Assembly: GCA_964057225.1 (NCBI GenBank)
Contig: OZ059896.1
Location: 20,890,501 to 20,954,500 of the forward strand
DNA: 64,000 nucleotides
Source: Auanema rhodensis
Taxonomy: Eukaryota; Nematoda; Chromadorea; Rhabditida; Rhabditidae
Direction of reading: 5' to 3'
Shown here: positions 54,301 to 64,000 of the stretch, in pieces
Layout: every line of letters starts with the position of its first letter
How positions within the stretch are numbered: the first letter of the stretch is position 1
The notes under the pieces: model-generated
The model's input: only the letters and a program-made list of their open reading frames with translations
Told to the model about the DNA's origin: nothing
Databases searched by the model: none
Position numbers and translations under genes: made by a program

Positions 54301-57300
54301 TTCAAGCTAGCGCAAATCTGATAACACAGATCGACGCAGCTTAAAAATCCGCATCGAATGCACTATACTACATTGAGAAACGCTTGATACAAAAATTAGT
54401 TATGATCGTTTGAAAAATGATGCATTAGTGTATGTTGAGTTTCCATGTACACTCAACATTGCTTCCAAAAACATTTTGACAAAAATTTTTTCGAAAAATT
54501 TCAAAATAATTTAGCAAAAAGTAGATGTTTTTAGATTCCATTTTTCAAGGCAAAGACGATAGACAATGTTATTCAACGAAAAAATTAATTCTTCAGGGTG
54601 AAAATCGAGGATATAAGTGTGAACTTATATCAGTTGATATCTCGGTGCATTTTCAAGCTAGCGCAAATCTGATAACACAGATCGACGCAGCTTAAAAATC
54701 CGCATCGAATGCACTATACTACATTGAGAAACGCTTGATACAAAAATTAGTTATGATCGTTTGAAAAATGATGCATTAGTGTATGTTGAGTTTCCATGTA
54801 CACTCAACATTGCTTCCAAAAACATTTTGACAAAAATTTTTTCGAAAAATTTCAAAATAATTTAGCAAAAAGTAGATGTTTTTAGATTCCATTTTTCAAG
54901 GCAAAGACGATAGACAATGTTATTCAACGAAAAAATTAATTCTTCAGGGTGAAAATCGAGGATATAAGTGTGAACTTATATCAGTTGATATCTCGGTGCA
55001 TTTTCAAGCTAGCGCAAATCTGATAACACAGATCGACGCAGCTTAAAAATCCGCATCGAATGCACTATACTACATTGAGAAACGCTTGATACAAAAATTA
55101 GTTATGATCGTTTGAAAAATGATGCATTAGTGTATGTTGAGTTTCCATGTACACTCAACATTGCTTCCAAAAACATTTTGACAAAAATTTTTTCGAAAAA
55201 TTTCAAAATAATTTAGCAAAAAGTAGATGTTTTTAGATTCCTTTTTTTAAGGCAAAGACGATAGACAATGTTATTCAACGAAAAAATTAATTCTTCAGGG
55301 TGAAAATCGAGGATATAAGTGTGAACTTATATTAGTTGATATCTCGGTGCATTTTCAAGCTAGCGCAAATCTGATAACACAGATCGACGCAGCTTAAAAA
55401 TCCGCATCGAATGCACTATACTACATTGAGAAACGCTTGATACAAAAATTAGTTATGATCGTTTGAAAAATGATGCATTAGTGTATGTTGAGTTTCCATG
55501 TACACTCAACATTGCTTCCAAAAACATTTTGACAAAAATTTTTTCGAAAAATTTCAAAATAATTTAGCAAAAAGTAGATGTTTTTAGATTCCATTTTTCA
55601 AGGCAAAGACGATAGACAATGTTATTCAACGAAAAAATTAATTCTTCAGGGTGAAAATCGAGGATATAAGTGTGAACTTATATCAGTTGATATCTCGGTG
55701 CATTTTCAAGCTAGCGCAAATCTGATAACACAGATCGACGCAGCTTAAAAATCCGCATCGAATGCACTATACTACATTGAGAAACGCTTGATACAAAAAT
55801 TAGTTATGATCGTTTGAAAAATGATGCATTAGTGTATGTTGAGTTTCCATGTACACTCAACATTGCTTCCAAAAACATTTTGACAAAAATTTTTTCGAAA
55901 AATTTCAAAATAATTTAGCAAAAAGTAGATGTTTTTAGATTCCATTTTTCAAGGCAAAGACGATAGACAATGTTATTCAACGAAAAAATTAATTCTTCAG
56001 GGTGAAAATCGAGGATATAAGTGTGAACTTATATCAGTTGATATCTCGGTGCATTTTCAAGCTAGCGCAAATCTGATAACACAGATCGACGCAGCTTAAA
56101 AATCCGCATCGAATGCACTATACTACATTGAGAAACGCTTGATACAAAAATTAGTTATGATCGTTTGAAAAATGATGCATTAGTGTATGTTGAGTTTCCA
56201 TGTACACTCAACATTGCTTCCAAAAACATTTTGACAAAAATTTTTTCGAAAAATTTCAAAATAATTTAGCAAAAAGTAGATGTTTTTAGATTCCATTTTT
56301 CAAGGCAAAGACGATAGACAATGTTATTCAACGAAAAAATTAATTCTTCAGGGTGAAAATCGAGGATATAAGTGTGAACTTATATCAGTTGATATCTCGG
56401 TGCATTTTCAAGCTAGCGCAAATCTGATAACACAGATCGACGCAGCTTAAAAATCCGCATCGAATGCACTATACTACATTGAGAAACGCTTGATACAAAA
56501 ATTAGTTATGATCGTTTGAAAAATGATGCATTAGTGTATGTTGAGTTTCCATGTACACTCAACATTGCTTCCAAAAACATTTTGACAAAAATTTTTTCGA
56601 AAAATTTCAAAATAATTTAGCAAAAAGTAGATGTTTTTAGATTCCATTTTTCAAGGCAAAGACGATAGACAATGTTATTCAACGAAAAAATTAATTCTTC
56701 AGGGTGAAAATCGAGGATATAAGTGTGAACTTATATCAGTTGATATCTCGGTGCATTTTCAAGCTAGCGCAAATCTGATAACACAGATCGACGCAGCTTA
56801 AAAATCCGCATCGAATGCACTATACTACATTGAGAAACGCTTGATACAAAAATTAGTTATGATCGTTTGAAAAATGATGCATTAGTGTATGTTGAGTTTC
56901 CATGTACACTCAACATTGCTTCCAAAAACATTTTGACAAAAATTTTTTCGAAAAATTTCAAAATAATTTAGCAAAAAGTAGATGTTTTTAGATTCCATTT
57001 TTCAAGGCAAAGACGATAGACAATGTTATTCAACGAAAAAATTAATTCTTCAGGGTGAAAATCGAGGATATAAGTGTGAACTTATATCAGTTGATATCTC
57101 GGTGCATTTTCAAGCTAGCGCAAATCTGATAACACAGATCGACGCAGCTTAAAAATCCGCATCGAATGCACTATACTACATTGAGAAACGCTTGATACAA
57201 AAATTAGTTATGATCGTTTGAAAAATGATGCATTAGTGTATGTTGAGTTTCCATGTACACTCAACATTGCTTCCAAAAACATTTTGACAAAAATTTTTTC

Positions 57301-57915
57301 GAAAAATTTCAAAATAATTTAGCAAAAAGTAGATGTTTTTAGATTCCATTTTTCAAGGCAAAGACGATAGACAATGTTATTCAACGAAAAAATTAATTCT
57401 TCAGGGTGAAAATCGAGGATATAAGTGTGAACTTATATCAGTTGATATCTCGGTGCATTTTCAAGCTAGCGCAAATCTGATAACACAGATCGACGCAGCT
57501 TAAAAATCCGCATCGAATGCACTATACTACATTGAGAAACGCTTGATACAAAAATTAGTTATGATCGTTTGAAAAATGATGCATTAGTGTATGTTGAGTT
57601 TCCATGTACACTCAACATTGCTTCCAAAAACATTTTGACAAAAATTTTTTCGAAAAATTTCAAAATAATTTAGCAAAAAGTAGATGTTTTTAGATTCCAT
57701 TTTTCAAGGCAAAGACGATAGACAATGTTATTCAACGAAAAAATTAATTCTTCAGGGTGAAAATCGAGGATATAAGTGTGAACTTATATCAGTTGATATC
57801 TCGGTGCATTTTCAAGCTAGCGCAAATCTGATAACACAGATCGACGCAGCTTAAAAATCCGCATCGAATGCACTATACTACATTGAGAAACGCTTGATAC
57901 AAAAATTAGTTATGA

Positions 57916-60900
57916 TCGTTTGAAAAATGATGCATTAGTGTATGTTGAGTTTCCATGTACACTCAACATTGCTTCCAAAAACATTTTGACAAAAATTTTT
58001 TCGAAAAATTTCAAAATAATTTAGCAAAAAGTAGATGTTTTTAGATTCCTTTTTTTAAGGCAAAGACGATAGACAATGTTATTCAACGAACAAATTAATT
58101 CTTCAGGGTGAAAATCGAGGATATAAGTGTGAACTTATATCAGTTGATATCTCGGTGCATTTTCAAGCTAGCGCAAATCTGATAACACAGATCGACGCAG
58201 CTTAAAAATCCGCATCGAATGCACTATACTACATTGAGAAACGCTTGATACAAAAATTAGTTATGATCGTTTGAAAAATGATGCATTAGTGTATGTTGAG
58301 TTTCCATGTACACTCAACATTGCTTCCAAAAACATTTTGACAAAAATTTTTTCGAAAAATTTCAAAATAATTTAGCAAAAAGTAGATGTTTTTAGATTCC
58401 ATTTTTCAAGGCAAAGACGATAGACAATGTTATTCAACGAAAAAATTAATTCTTCAGGGTGAAAATCGAGGATATAAGTGTGAACTTATATCAGTTGATA
58501 TCTCGGTGCATTTTCAAGCTAGCGCAAATCTGATAACACAGATCGACGCAGCTTAAAAATCCGCATCGAATGCACTATACTACATTGAGAAACGCTTGAT
58601 ACAAAAATTAGTTATGATCGTTTGAAAAATGATGCATTAGTGTATGTTGAGTTTCCATGTACACTCAACATTGCTTCCAAAAACATTTTGACAAAAATTT
58701 TTTCGAAAAATTTCAAAATAATTTAGCAAAAAGTAGATGTTTTTAGATTCCATTTTTCAAGGCAAAGACGATAGACAATGTTATTCAACGAAAAAATTAA
58801 TTCTTCAGGGTGAAAATCGAGGATATAAGTGTGAACTTATATCAGTTGATATCTCGGTGCATTTTCAAGCTAGCGCAAATCTGATAACACAGATCGACGC
58901 AGCTTAAAAATCCGCATCGAATGCACTATACTACATTGAGAAACGCTTGATACAAAAATTAGTTATGATCGTTTGAAAAATGATGCATTAGTGTATGTTG
59001 AGTTTCCATGTACACTCAACATTGCTTCCAAAAACATTTTGACAAAAATTTTTTCGAAAAATTTCAAAATAATTTAGCAAAAAGTAGATGTTTTTAGATT
59101 CCTTTTTTTAAGGCAAAGACGATAGACAATGTTATTCAACGAACAAATTAATTCTTCAGGGTGAAAATCGAGGATATAAGTGTGAACTTATATCAGTTGA
59201 TATCTCGGTGCATTTTCAAGCTAGCGCAAATCTGATAACACAGATCGACGCAGCTTAAAAATCCGCATCGAATGCACTATACTACATTGAGAAACGCTTG
59301 ATACAAAAATTAGTTATGATCGTTTGAAAAATGATGCATTAGTGTATGTTGAGTTTCCATGTACACTCAACATTGCTTCCAAAAACATTTTGACAAAAAT
59401 TTTTTCGAAAAATTTCAAAATAATTTAGCAAAAAGTAGATGTTTTTAGATTCCATTTTTCAAGGCAAAGACGATAGACAATGTTATTCAACGAAAAAATT
59501 AATTCTTCAGGGTGAAAATCGAGGATATAAGTGTGAACTTATATCAGTTGATATCTCGGTGCATTTTCAAGCTAGCGCAAATCTGATAACACAGATCGAC
59601 GCAGCTTAAAAATCCGCATCGAATGCACTATACTACATTGAGAAACGCTTGATACAAAAATTAGTTATGATCGTTTGAAAAATGATGCATTAGTGTATGT
59701 TGAGTTTCCATGTACACTCAACATTGCTTCCAAAAACATTTTGACAAAAATTTTTTCGAAAAATTTCAAAATAATTTAGCAAAAAGTAGATGTTTTTAGA
59801 TTCCATTTTTCAAGGCAAAGACGATAGACAATGTTATTCAACGAAAAAATTAATTCTTCAGGGTGAAAATCGAGGATATAAGTGTGAACTTATATCAGTT
59901 GATATCTCGGTGCATTTTCAAGCTAGCGCAAATCTGATAACACAGATCGACGCAGCTTAAAAATCCGCATCGAATGCACTATACTACATTGAGAAACGCT
60001 TGATACAAAAATTAGTTATGATCGTTTGAAAAATGATGCATTAGTGTATGTTGAGTTTCCATGTACACTCAACATTGCTTCCAAAAACATTTTGACAAAA
60101 ATTTTTTCGAAAAATTTCAAAATTATTTAGCAAAAAGTAGATGTTTTTAGATTCCATTTTTCAAGGCAAAGACGATAGACAATGTTATTCAACGAAAAAA
60201 TTAATTCTTCAGGGTGAAAATCGAGGATATAAGTGTGAACTTATATCAGTTGATATCTCGGTGCATTTTCAAGCTAGCGCAAATCTGATAACACAGATCG
60301 ACGCAGCTTAAAAATCCGCATCGAATGCACTATACTACATTGAGAAACGCTTGATACAAAAATTAGTTATGATCGTTTGAAAAATGATGCATTAGTGTAT
60401 GTTGAGTTTCCATGTACACTCAACATTGCTTCCAAAAACATTTTGACAAAAATTTTTTCGAAAAATTTCAAAATAATTTAGCAAAAAGTAGATGTTTTTA
60501 GATTCCATTTTTCAAGGCAAAGACGATAGACAATGTTATTCAACGAAAAAATTAATTCTTCAGGGTGAAAATCGAGGATATAAGTGTGAACTTATATCAG
60601 TTGATATCTCGGTGCATTTTCAAGCTAGCGCAAATCTGATAACACAGATCGACGCAGCTCAAAAATCCGCATCGAATGCACTATACTACATTGAGAAACG
60701 CTTGATACAAAAATTAGTTATGATCGTTTGAAAAATGATGCATTAGTGTATGTTGAGTTTCCATGTACACTCAACATTGCTTCCAAAAACATTTTGACAA
60801 AAATTTTTTCGAAAAATTTCAAAATAATTTAGCAAAAAGTAGATGTTTTTAGATTCCATTTTTCAAGGCAAAGACGATAGACAATGTTATTCAACGAAAA

Positions 60901-62829
60901 AATTAATTCTTCAGGGTGAAAATCGAGGATATAAGTGTGAACTTATATCAGTTGATATCTCGGTGCATTTTCAAGCTAGCGCAAATCTGATAACACAGAT
61001 CGACGCAGCTTAAAAATCCGCATCGAATGCACTATACTACATTGAGAAACGCTTGATACAAAAATTAGTTATGATCGTTTGAAAAATGATGCATTAGTGT
61101 ATGTTGAGTTTCCATGTACACTCAACATTGCTTCCAAAAACATTTTGACAAAAATTTTTTCGAAAAATTTCAAAATAATTTAGCAAAAAGTAGATGTTTT
61201 TAGATTCCATTTTTCAAGGCAAAGACGATAGACAATGTTATTCAACGAAAAAATTAATTCTTCAGGGTGAAAATCGAGGATATAAGTGTGAACTTATATC
61301 AGTTGATATCTCGGTGCATTTTCAAGCTAGCGCAAATCTGATAACACAGATCGACGCAGCTTAAAAATCCGCATCGAATGCACTATACTACATTGAGAAA
61401 CGCTTGATACAAAAATTAGTTATGATCGTTTGAAAAATGATGCATTAGTGTATGTTGAGTTTCCATGTACACTCAACATTGCTTCCAAAAACATTTTGAC
61501 AAAAATTTTTTCGAAAAATTTCAAAATAATTTAGCAAAAAGTAGATGTTTTTAGATTCCATTTTTCAAGGCAAAGACGATAGACAATGTTATTCAACGAA
61601 AAAATTAATTCTTCAGGGTGAAAATCGAGGATATAAGTGTGAACTTATATCAGTTGATATCTCGGTGCATTTTCAAGCTAGCGCAAATCTGATAACACAG
61701 ATCGACGCAGCTCAAAAATCCGCATCGAATGCACTATACTACATTGAGAAACGCTTGATACAAAAATTAGTTATGATCGTTTGAAAAATGATGCATTAGT
61801 GTATGTTGAGTTTCCATGTACACTCAACATTGCTTCCAAAAACATTTTGACAAAAATTTTTTCGAAAAATTTCAAAATAATTTAGCAAAAAGTAGATGTT
61901 TTTAGATTCCATTTTTCAAGGCAAAGACGATAGACAATGTTATTCAACGAAAAAATTAATTCTTCAGGGTGAAAATCGAGGATATAAGTGTGAACTTATA
62001 TCAGTTGATATCTCGGTGCATTTTCAAGCTAGCGCAAATCTGATAACACAGATCGACGCAGCTTAAAAATCCGCATCGAATGCACTATACTACATTGAGA
62101 AACGCTTGATACAAAAATTAGTTATGATCGTTTGAAAAATGATGCATTAGTGTATGTTGAGTTTCCATGTACACTCAACATTGCTTCCAAAAACATTTTG
62201 ACAAAAATTTTTTCGAAAAATTTCAAAATAATTTAGCAAAAAGTAGATGTTTTTAGATTCCATTTTTCAAGGCAAAGACGATAGACAATGTTATTCAACG
62301 AAAAAATTAATTCTTCAGGGTGAAAATCGAGGATATAAGTGTGAACTTATATCAGTTGATATCTCGGTGCATTTTCAAGCTAGCGCAAATCTGATAACAC
62401 AGATCGACGCAGCTTAAAAATCCGCATCGAATGCACTATACTACATTGAGAAACGCTTGATACAAAAATTAGTTATGATCGTTTGAAAAATGATGCATTA
62501 GTGTATGTTGAGTTTCCATGTACACTCAACATTGCTTCCAAAAACATTTTGACAAAAATTTTTTCGAAAAATTTCAAAATAATTTAGCAAAAAGTAGATG
62601 TTTTTAGATTCCTTTTTTTAAGGCAAAGACGATAGACAATGTTATTCAACGAACAAATTAATTCTTCAGGGTGAAAATCGAGGATATAAGTGTGAACTTA
62701 TATCAGTTGATATCTCGGTGCATTTTCAAGCTAGCGCAAATCTGATAACACAGATCGACGCAGCTTAAAAATCCGCATCGAATGCACTATACTACATTGA
62801 GAAACGCTTGATACAAAAATTAGTTATGA
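57916..62829 (+). repeat. 3-monomer spacing of rare variants (units 166-179)
   Basis: Units 166, 169 and 179 share C176 (ACGAACAAATT) with T135/T141. Units 173 and 176 share C288 (GCAGCTCAAAAATC). Marked monomers are spaced by three units (166 to 169; 173 to 176 to 179) with consensus monomers between, consistent with local 1053-bp duplications and one extra monomer, unit 172, which has a private T103 (AAAATTATTTAG). Confidence 0.7.
60492..60731 (+). other. 79-codon open frame in unit 173, probably not a gene
   Basis: An ATG at p120 opens a frame that ends at TGA at p6-8 of the next monomer. In ordinary right-domain monomers the same ATG gives only 56 codons, stopping at TAA p288; in unit 173 that codon is CAA. 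Unit 176 carries the same change (61545-61784). In T249 monomers the frame stops at p249 and in T141 monomers at p141. The translation has no domain, signal peptide or motif that I recognise, and it lies inside a satellite unit. I regard it as a chance open frame. Confidence 0.8.
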
Positions 62830-64000
62830 TCGTTTGAAAAATGATGCATTAGTGTATGTTGAGTTTCCATGTACACTCAACATTGCTTCCAAAAACATTT
62901 TGACAAAAATTTTTTCGAAAAATTTCAAAATAATTTAGCAAAAAGTAGATGTTTTTAGATTCCATTTTTCAAGGCAAAGACGATAGACAATGTTATTCAA
63001 CGAAAAAATTTATTCTTCAGGACGAAAATCGAGGATATAAGTGTGAACTTATATCAGTTGATATCTCGGTGCATTTTCAAGCTAGCGCAAATCTGATAAC
63101 ACAGATCGACGCAGCTTAAAATTCCGCATCGAATGCACTATACTACATTGAGAAACGCTTGATACGAAAATTAGTTATGATCGTTTGAAAAATGATGCAT
63201 TAGTGTATGTTGAGTTTCCATGTACACTCAACATTGCTTCCAAAAACATTTTGACAAAAATTTTTTCGAAAAATTTCAAAATAATTTAGCAAAAAGTAGA
63301 TGTTTTTAGATTCCTTTTTTTAAGGCAAAGACGATGGACAATGTTATTCAACGAAAAAATTAATTCTTCAGGACGAAAATCGAGGATATAAGTGTGAACT
63401 TATATCAGTTGATATCTCGGTGCATTTTCAAGCTAGCGCAAATATGATAACACAGATCGACGCAGCTTAAAAATCCGCATCGAATGCACTATACTACATT
63501 GAGAAACGCTTAATACAAAAATTAGTTATGATCGTTTGAAAAATGATGCATTAGTGTATGTTGAGTTTCCATGTACACTCAACATTGCTTCCAAAAACAT
63601 TTTGACAAAAATTTTTTCGAAAAATTTCAAAATAATTTAGCAAAAAGTAGATGTTTTTAGATTCCTTTTTTTAAGGCAAAGACGATGGACAATGTTATTC
63701 AACGAAAAAATTTATTCTTCAGGACGAAAATCGAGGATATAAGTGTGAACTTATATCAGTTGATATCTCGGTGCATTTTCAAGCTAGCGCAAATATGATA
63801 ACACAGATCGACGCAGCTTAAAAATCCGCATCGAATGCACTATACTACATTGAGAAACGCTTAATACAAAAATTAGTTATGATCGTTTGAAAAATGATGC
63901 ATTAGTGTATGTTGAGTTTCCATGTACACTCAACATTGCTTCCAAAAACATTTTGACAAAAATTTTTTCGAAAAATTTCAAAATAATTTAGCAAAAAGTA
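62830..64000 (+). repeat. Divergent right-edge monomers (units 180-183)
   Basis: Units 180-182 share A193 and C194 (CAGGACGAAAATC in place of CAGGGTGAAAATC), which I did not see elsewhere. Unit 180 also has T182, T293 and G337. Units 181 and 182 have A264 (AAATATGATAA), A332 without C338, and T135/T141 combined with G156, a combination not seen in the main array. The last unit is cut by the window end after 118 bp. A rise in private substitutions at the end of a tandem array usually marks approach to its border, because homogenisation weakens there. Confidence 0.75.

Larger units (their letters stand above)
38962..62829 (+). repeat. Right homogeneous domain (units 112-179, C249)
   Basis: Nearly all monomers match one consensus. 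Long runs, such as units 151-157, appear identical or nearly so by eye. The recurring departures are few: T135 with T141 (CCTTTTTTTAAGG), A157 (GATAAAC), G99 (TTTCAGAATAA), G100 (TTTCAAGATAA), T186, C176 and C288. Low divergence implies recent expansion or efficient homogenisation. The identity of long runs also makes this the part of the array where assembly collapse or duplication is hardest to exclude. Confidence 0.85.
1..64000 (+). repeat. Tandem satellite DNA array, 351-bp monomer, about 182.3 copies
   Basis: The same 351-bp unit repeats head to tail across the whole window. The landmark TCGTTTGAAAAATGATGC starts at 1, 352, 703, 20008, 41068, 63181 and 63883, all equal to 1 plus a multiple of 351, so no net length change has occurred over 182 units. 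Monomers differ only by scattered substitutions, roughly 35 recurrent diagnostic sites plus rare singletons. Composition is about 32% G+C (111 of 351). Six-base sites found once per unit include ATGCAT (p15-20), TGTACA (p41-46), TTCGAA (p85-90), GATATC (p231-236) and GCTAGC (p252-257). Long homogeneous arrays like this usually lie in centromeric or pericentromeric heterochromatin of eukaryotes; that location is inferred. I do not recognise the family, so no name is given. No gene, RNA gene or mobile element interrupts it. Confidence 0.98.

Noticed and set aside
60492-61784. 79-codon open frames at 60492-60731 and 61545-61784 as genes
   Set aside because: They exist only because TAA at p288 is CAA in units 173 and 176; the same frame is closed at p141, p249 or p288 in other monomers. 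No domain is recognisable and the DNA is satellite.
1-64000. CRISPR array
   Set aside because: The repeat unit is 351 bp with no unique spacers; the whole period is repeated.
1-64000. Known Drosophila 1.688 (359-bp) or other named beetle satellite
   Set aside because: Length and A/T character are similar, but I cannot match the sequence to any named family from memory; a database search would be needed.
1-64000. Transposon, rRNA or tRNA unit inside the array
   Set aside because: No break in the 351-bp pattern was found, so there is no room for an inserted element; the monomer shows no tRNA- or rRNA-like features that I can recognise.

Overview
The whole window is one uninterrupted head-to-tail satellite DNA array. 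The unit is 351 bp, about 32% G+C by hand count. Taking base 1 as the arbitrary start of unit 1, unit n starts at 1+351(n-1). The landmark that opens each unit falls exactly on this grid wherever I checked, from base 1 to 63883. The window therefore holds 182 complete monomers plus 118 bp of a 183rd. All are in the same orientation. I saw no insertion, deletion, inversion, transposon, RNA gene or unique spacer. Positions written 'p' below are positions within the 351-bp unit.

This kind of DNA (tens of kb of near-identical AT-rich monomers) is typical of pericentromeric or centromeric heterochromatin in a eukaryote. CpG is not depleted (12 per unit against about 9 expected from composition), which argues against a heavily CpG-methylated vertebrate host and fits an invertebrate, for example an insect. 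I do not recognise the family, so host and name stay open. No protein-coding gene is supported. Only short open frames exist; they recur by periodicity and most copies are closed by stop codons.

Layout. (1) Bases 1-22464, units 1-64, form a heterogeneous domain, mostly T at p249, with several interleaved subfamilies and block duplications of 2, 3 and 9 monomers. (2) Bases 22465-38961, units 65-111, are a transition zone: C249 monomers interspersed with isolated T249 monomers, a 5-mer duplication and the first part of a 10-mer (3510 bp) duplication. (3) Bases 38962-62829, units 112-179, are a homogeneous C249 domain in which many monomers look identical, with 3-, 4- and 5-monomer higher-order patterns. 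(4) From 62830 to the end, units 180-183 carry a cluster of new substitutions, as expected near an array edge or another subfamily.

Each monomer carries two perfect 9-bp inverted repeats (p27-54 and p205-226), a smaller 5-bp one (p262-277), a 12-bp T/A palindrome (p82-93) and a run of spaced A/T tracts (p62-180). These are candidate structural or protein-binding elements. The pattern of variants records repeated unequal exchange and gene conversion, including clear chimeric monomers. I found no gene-based system; what deserves study is the array's evolution and its strict length conservation.
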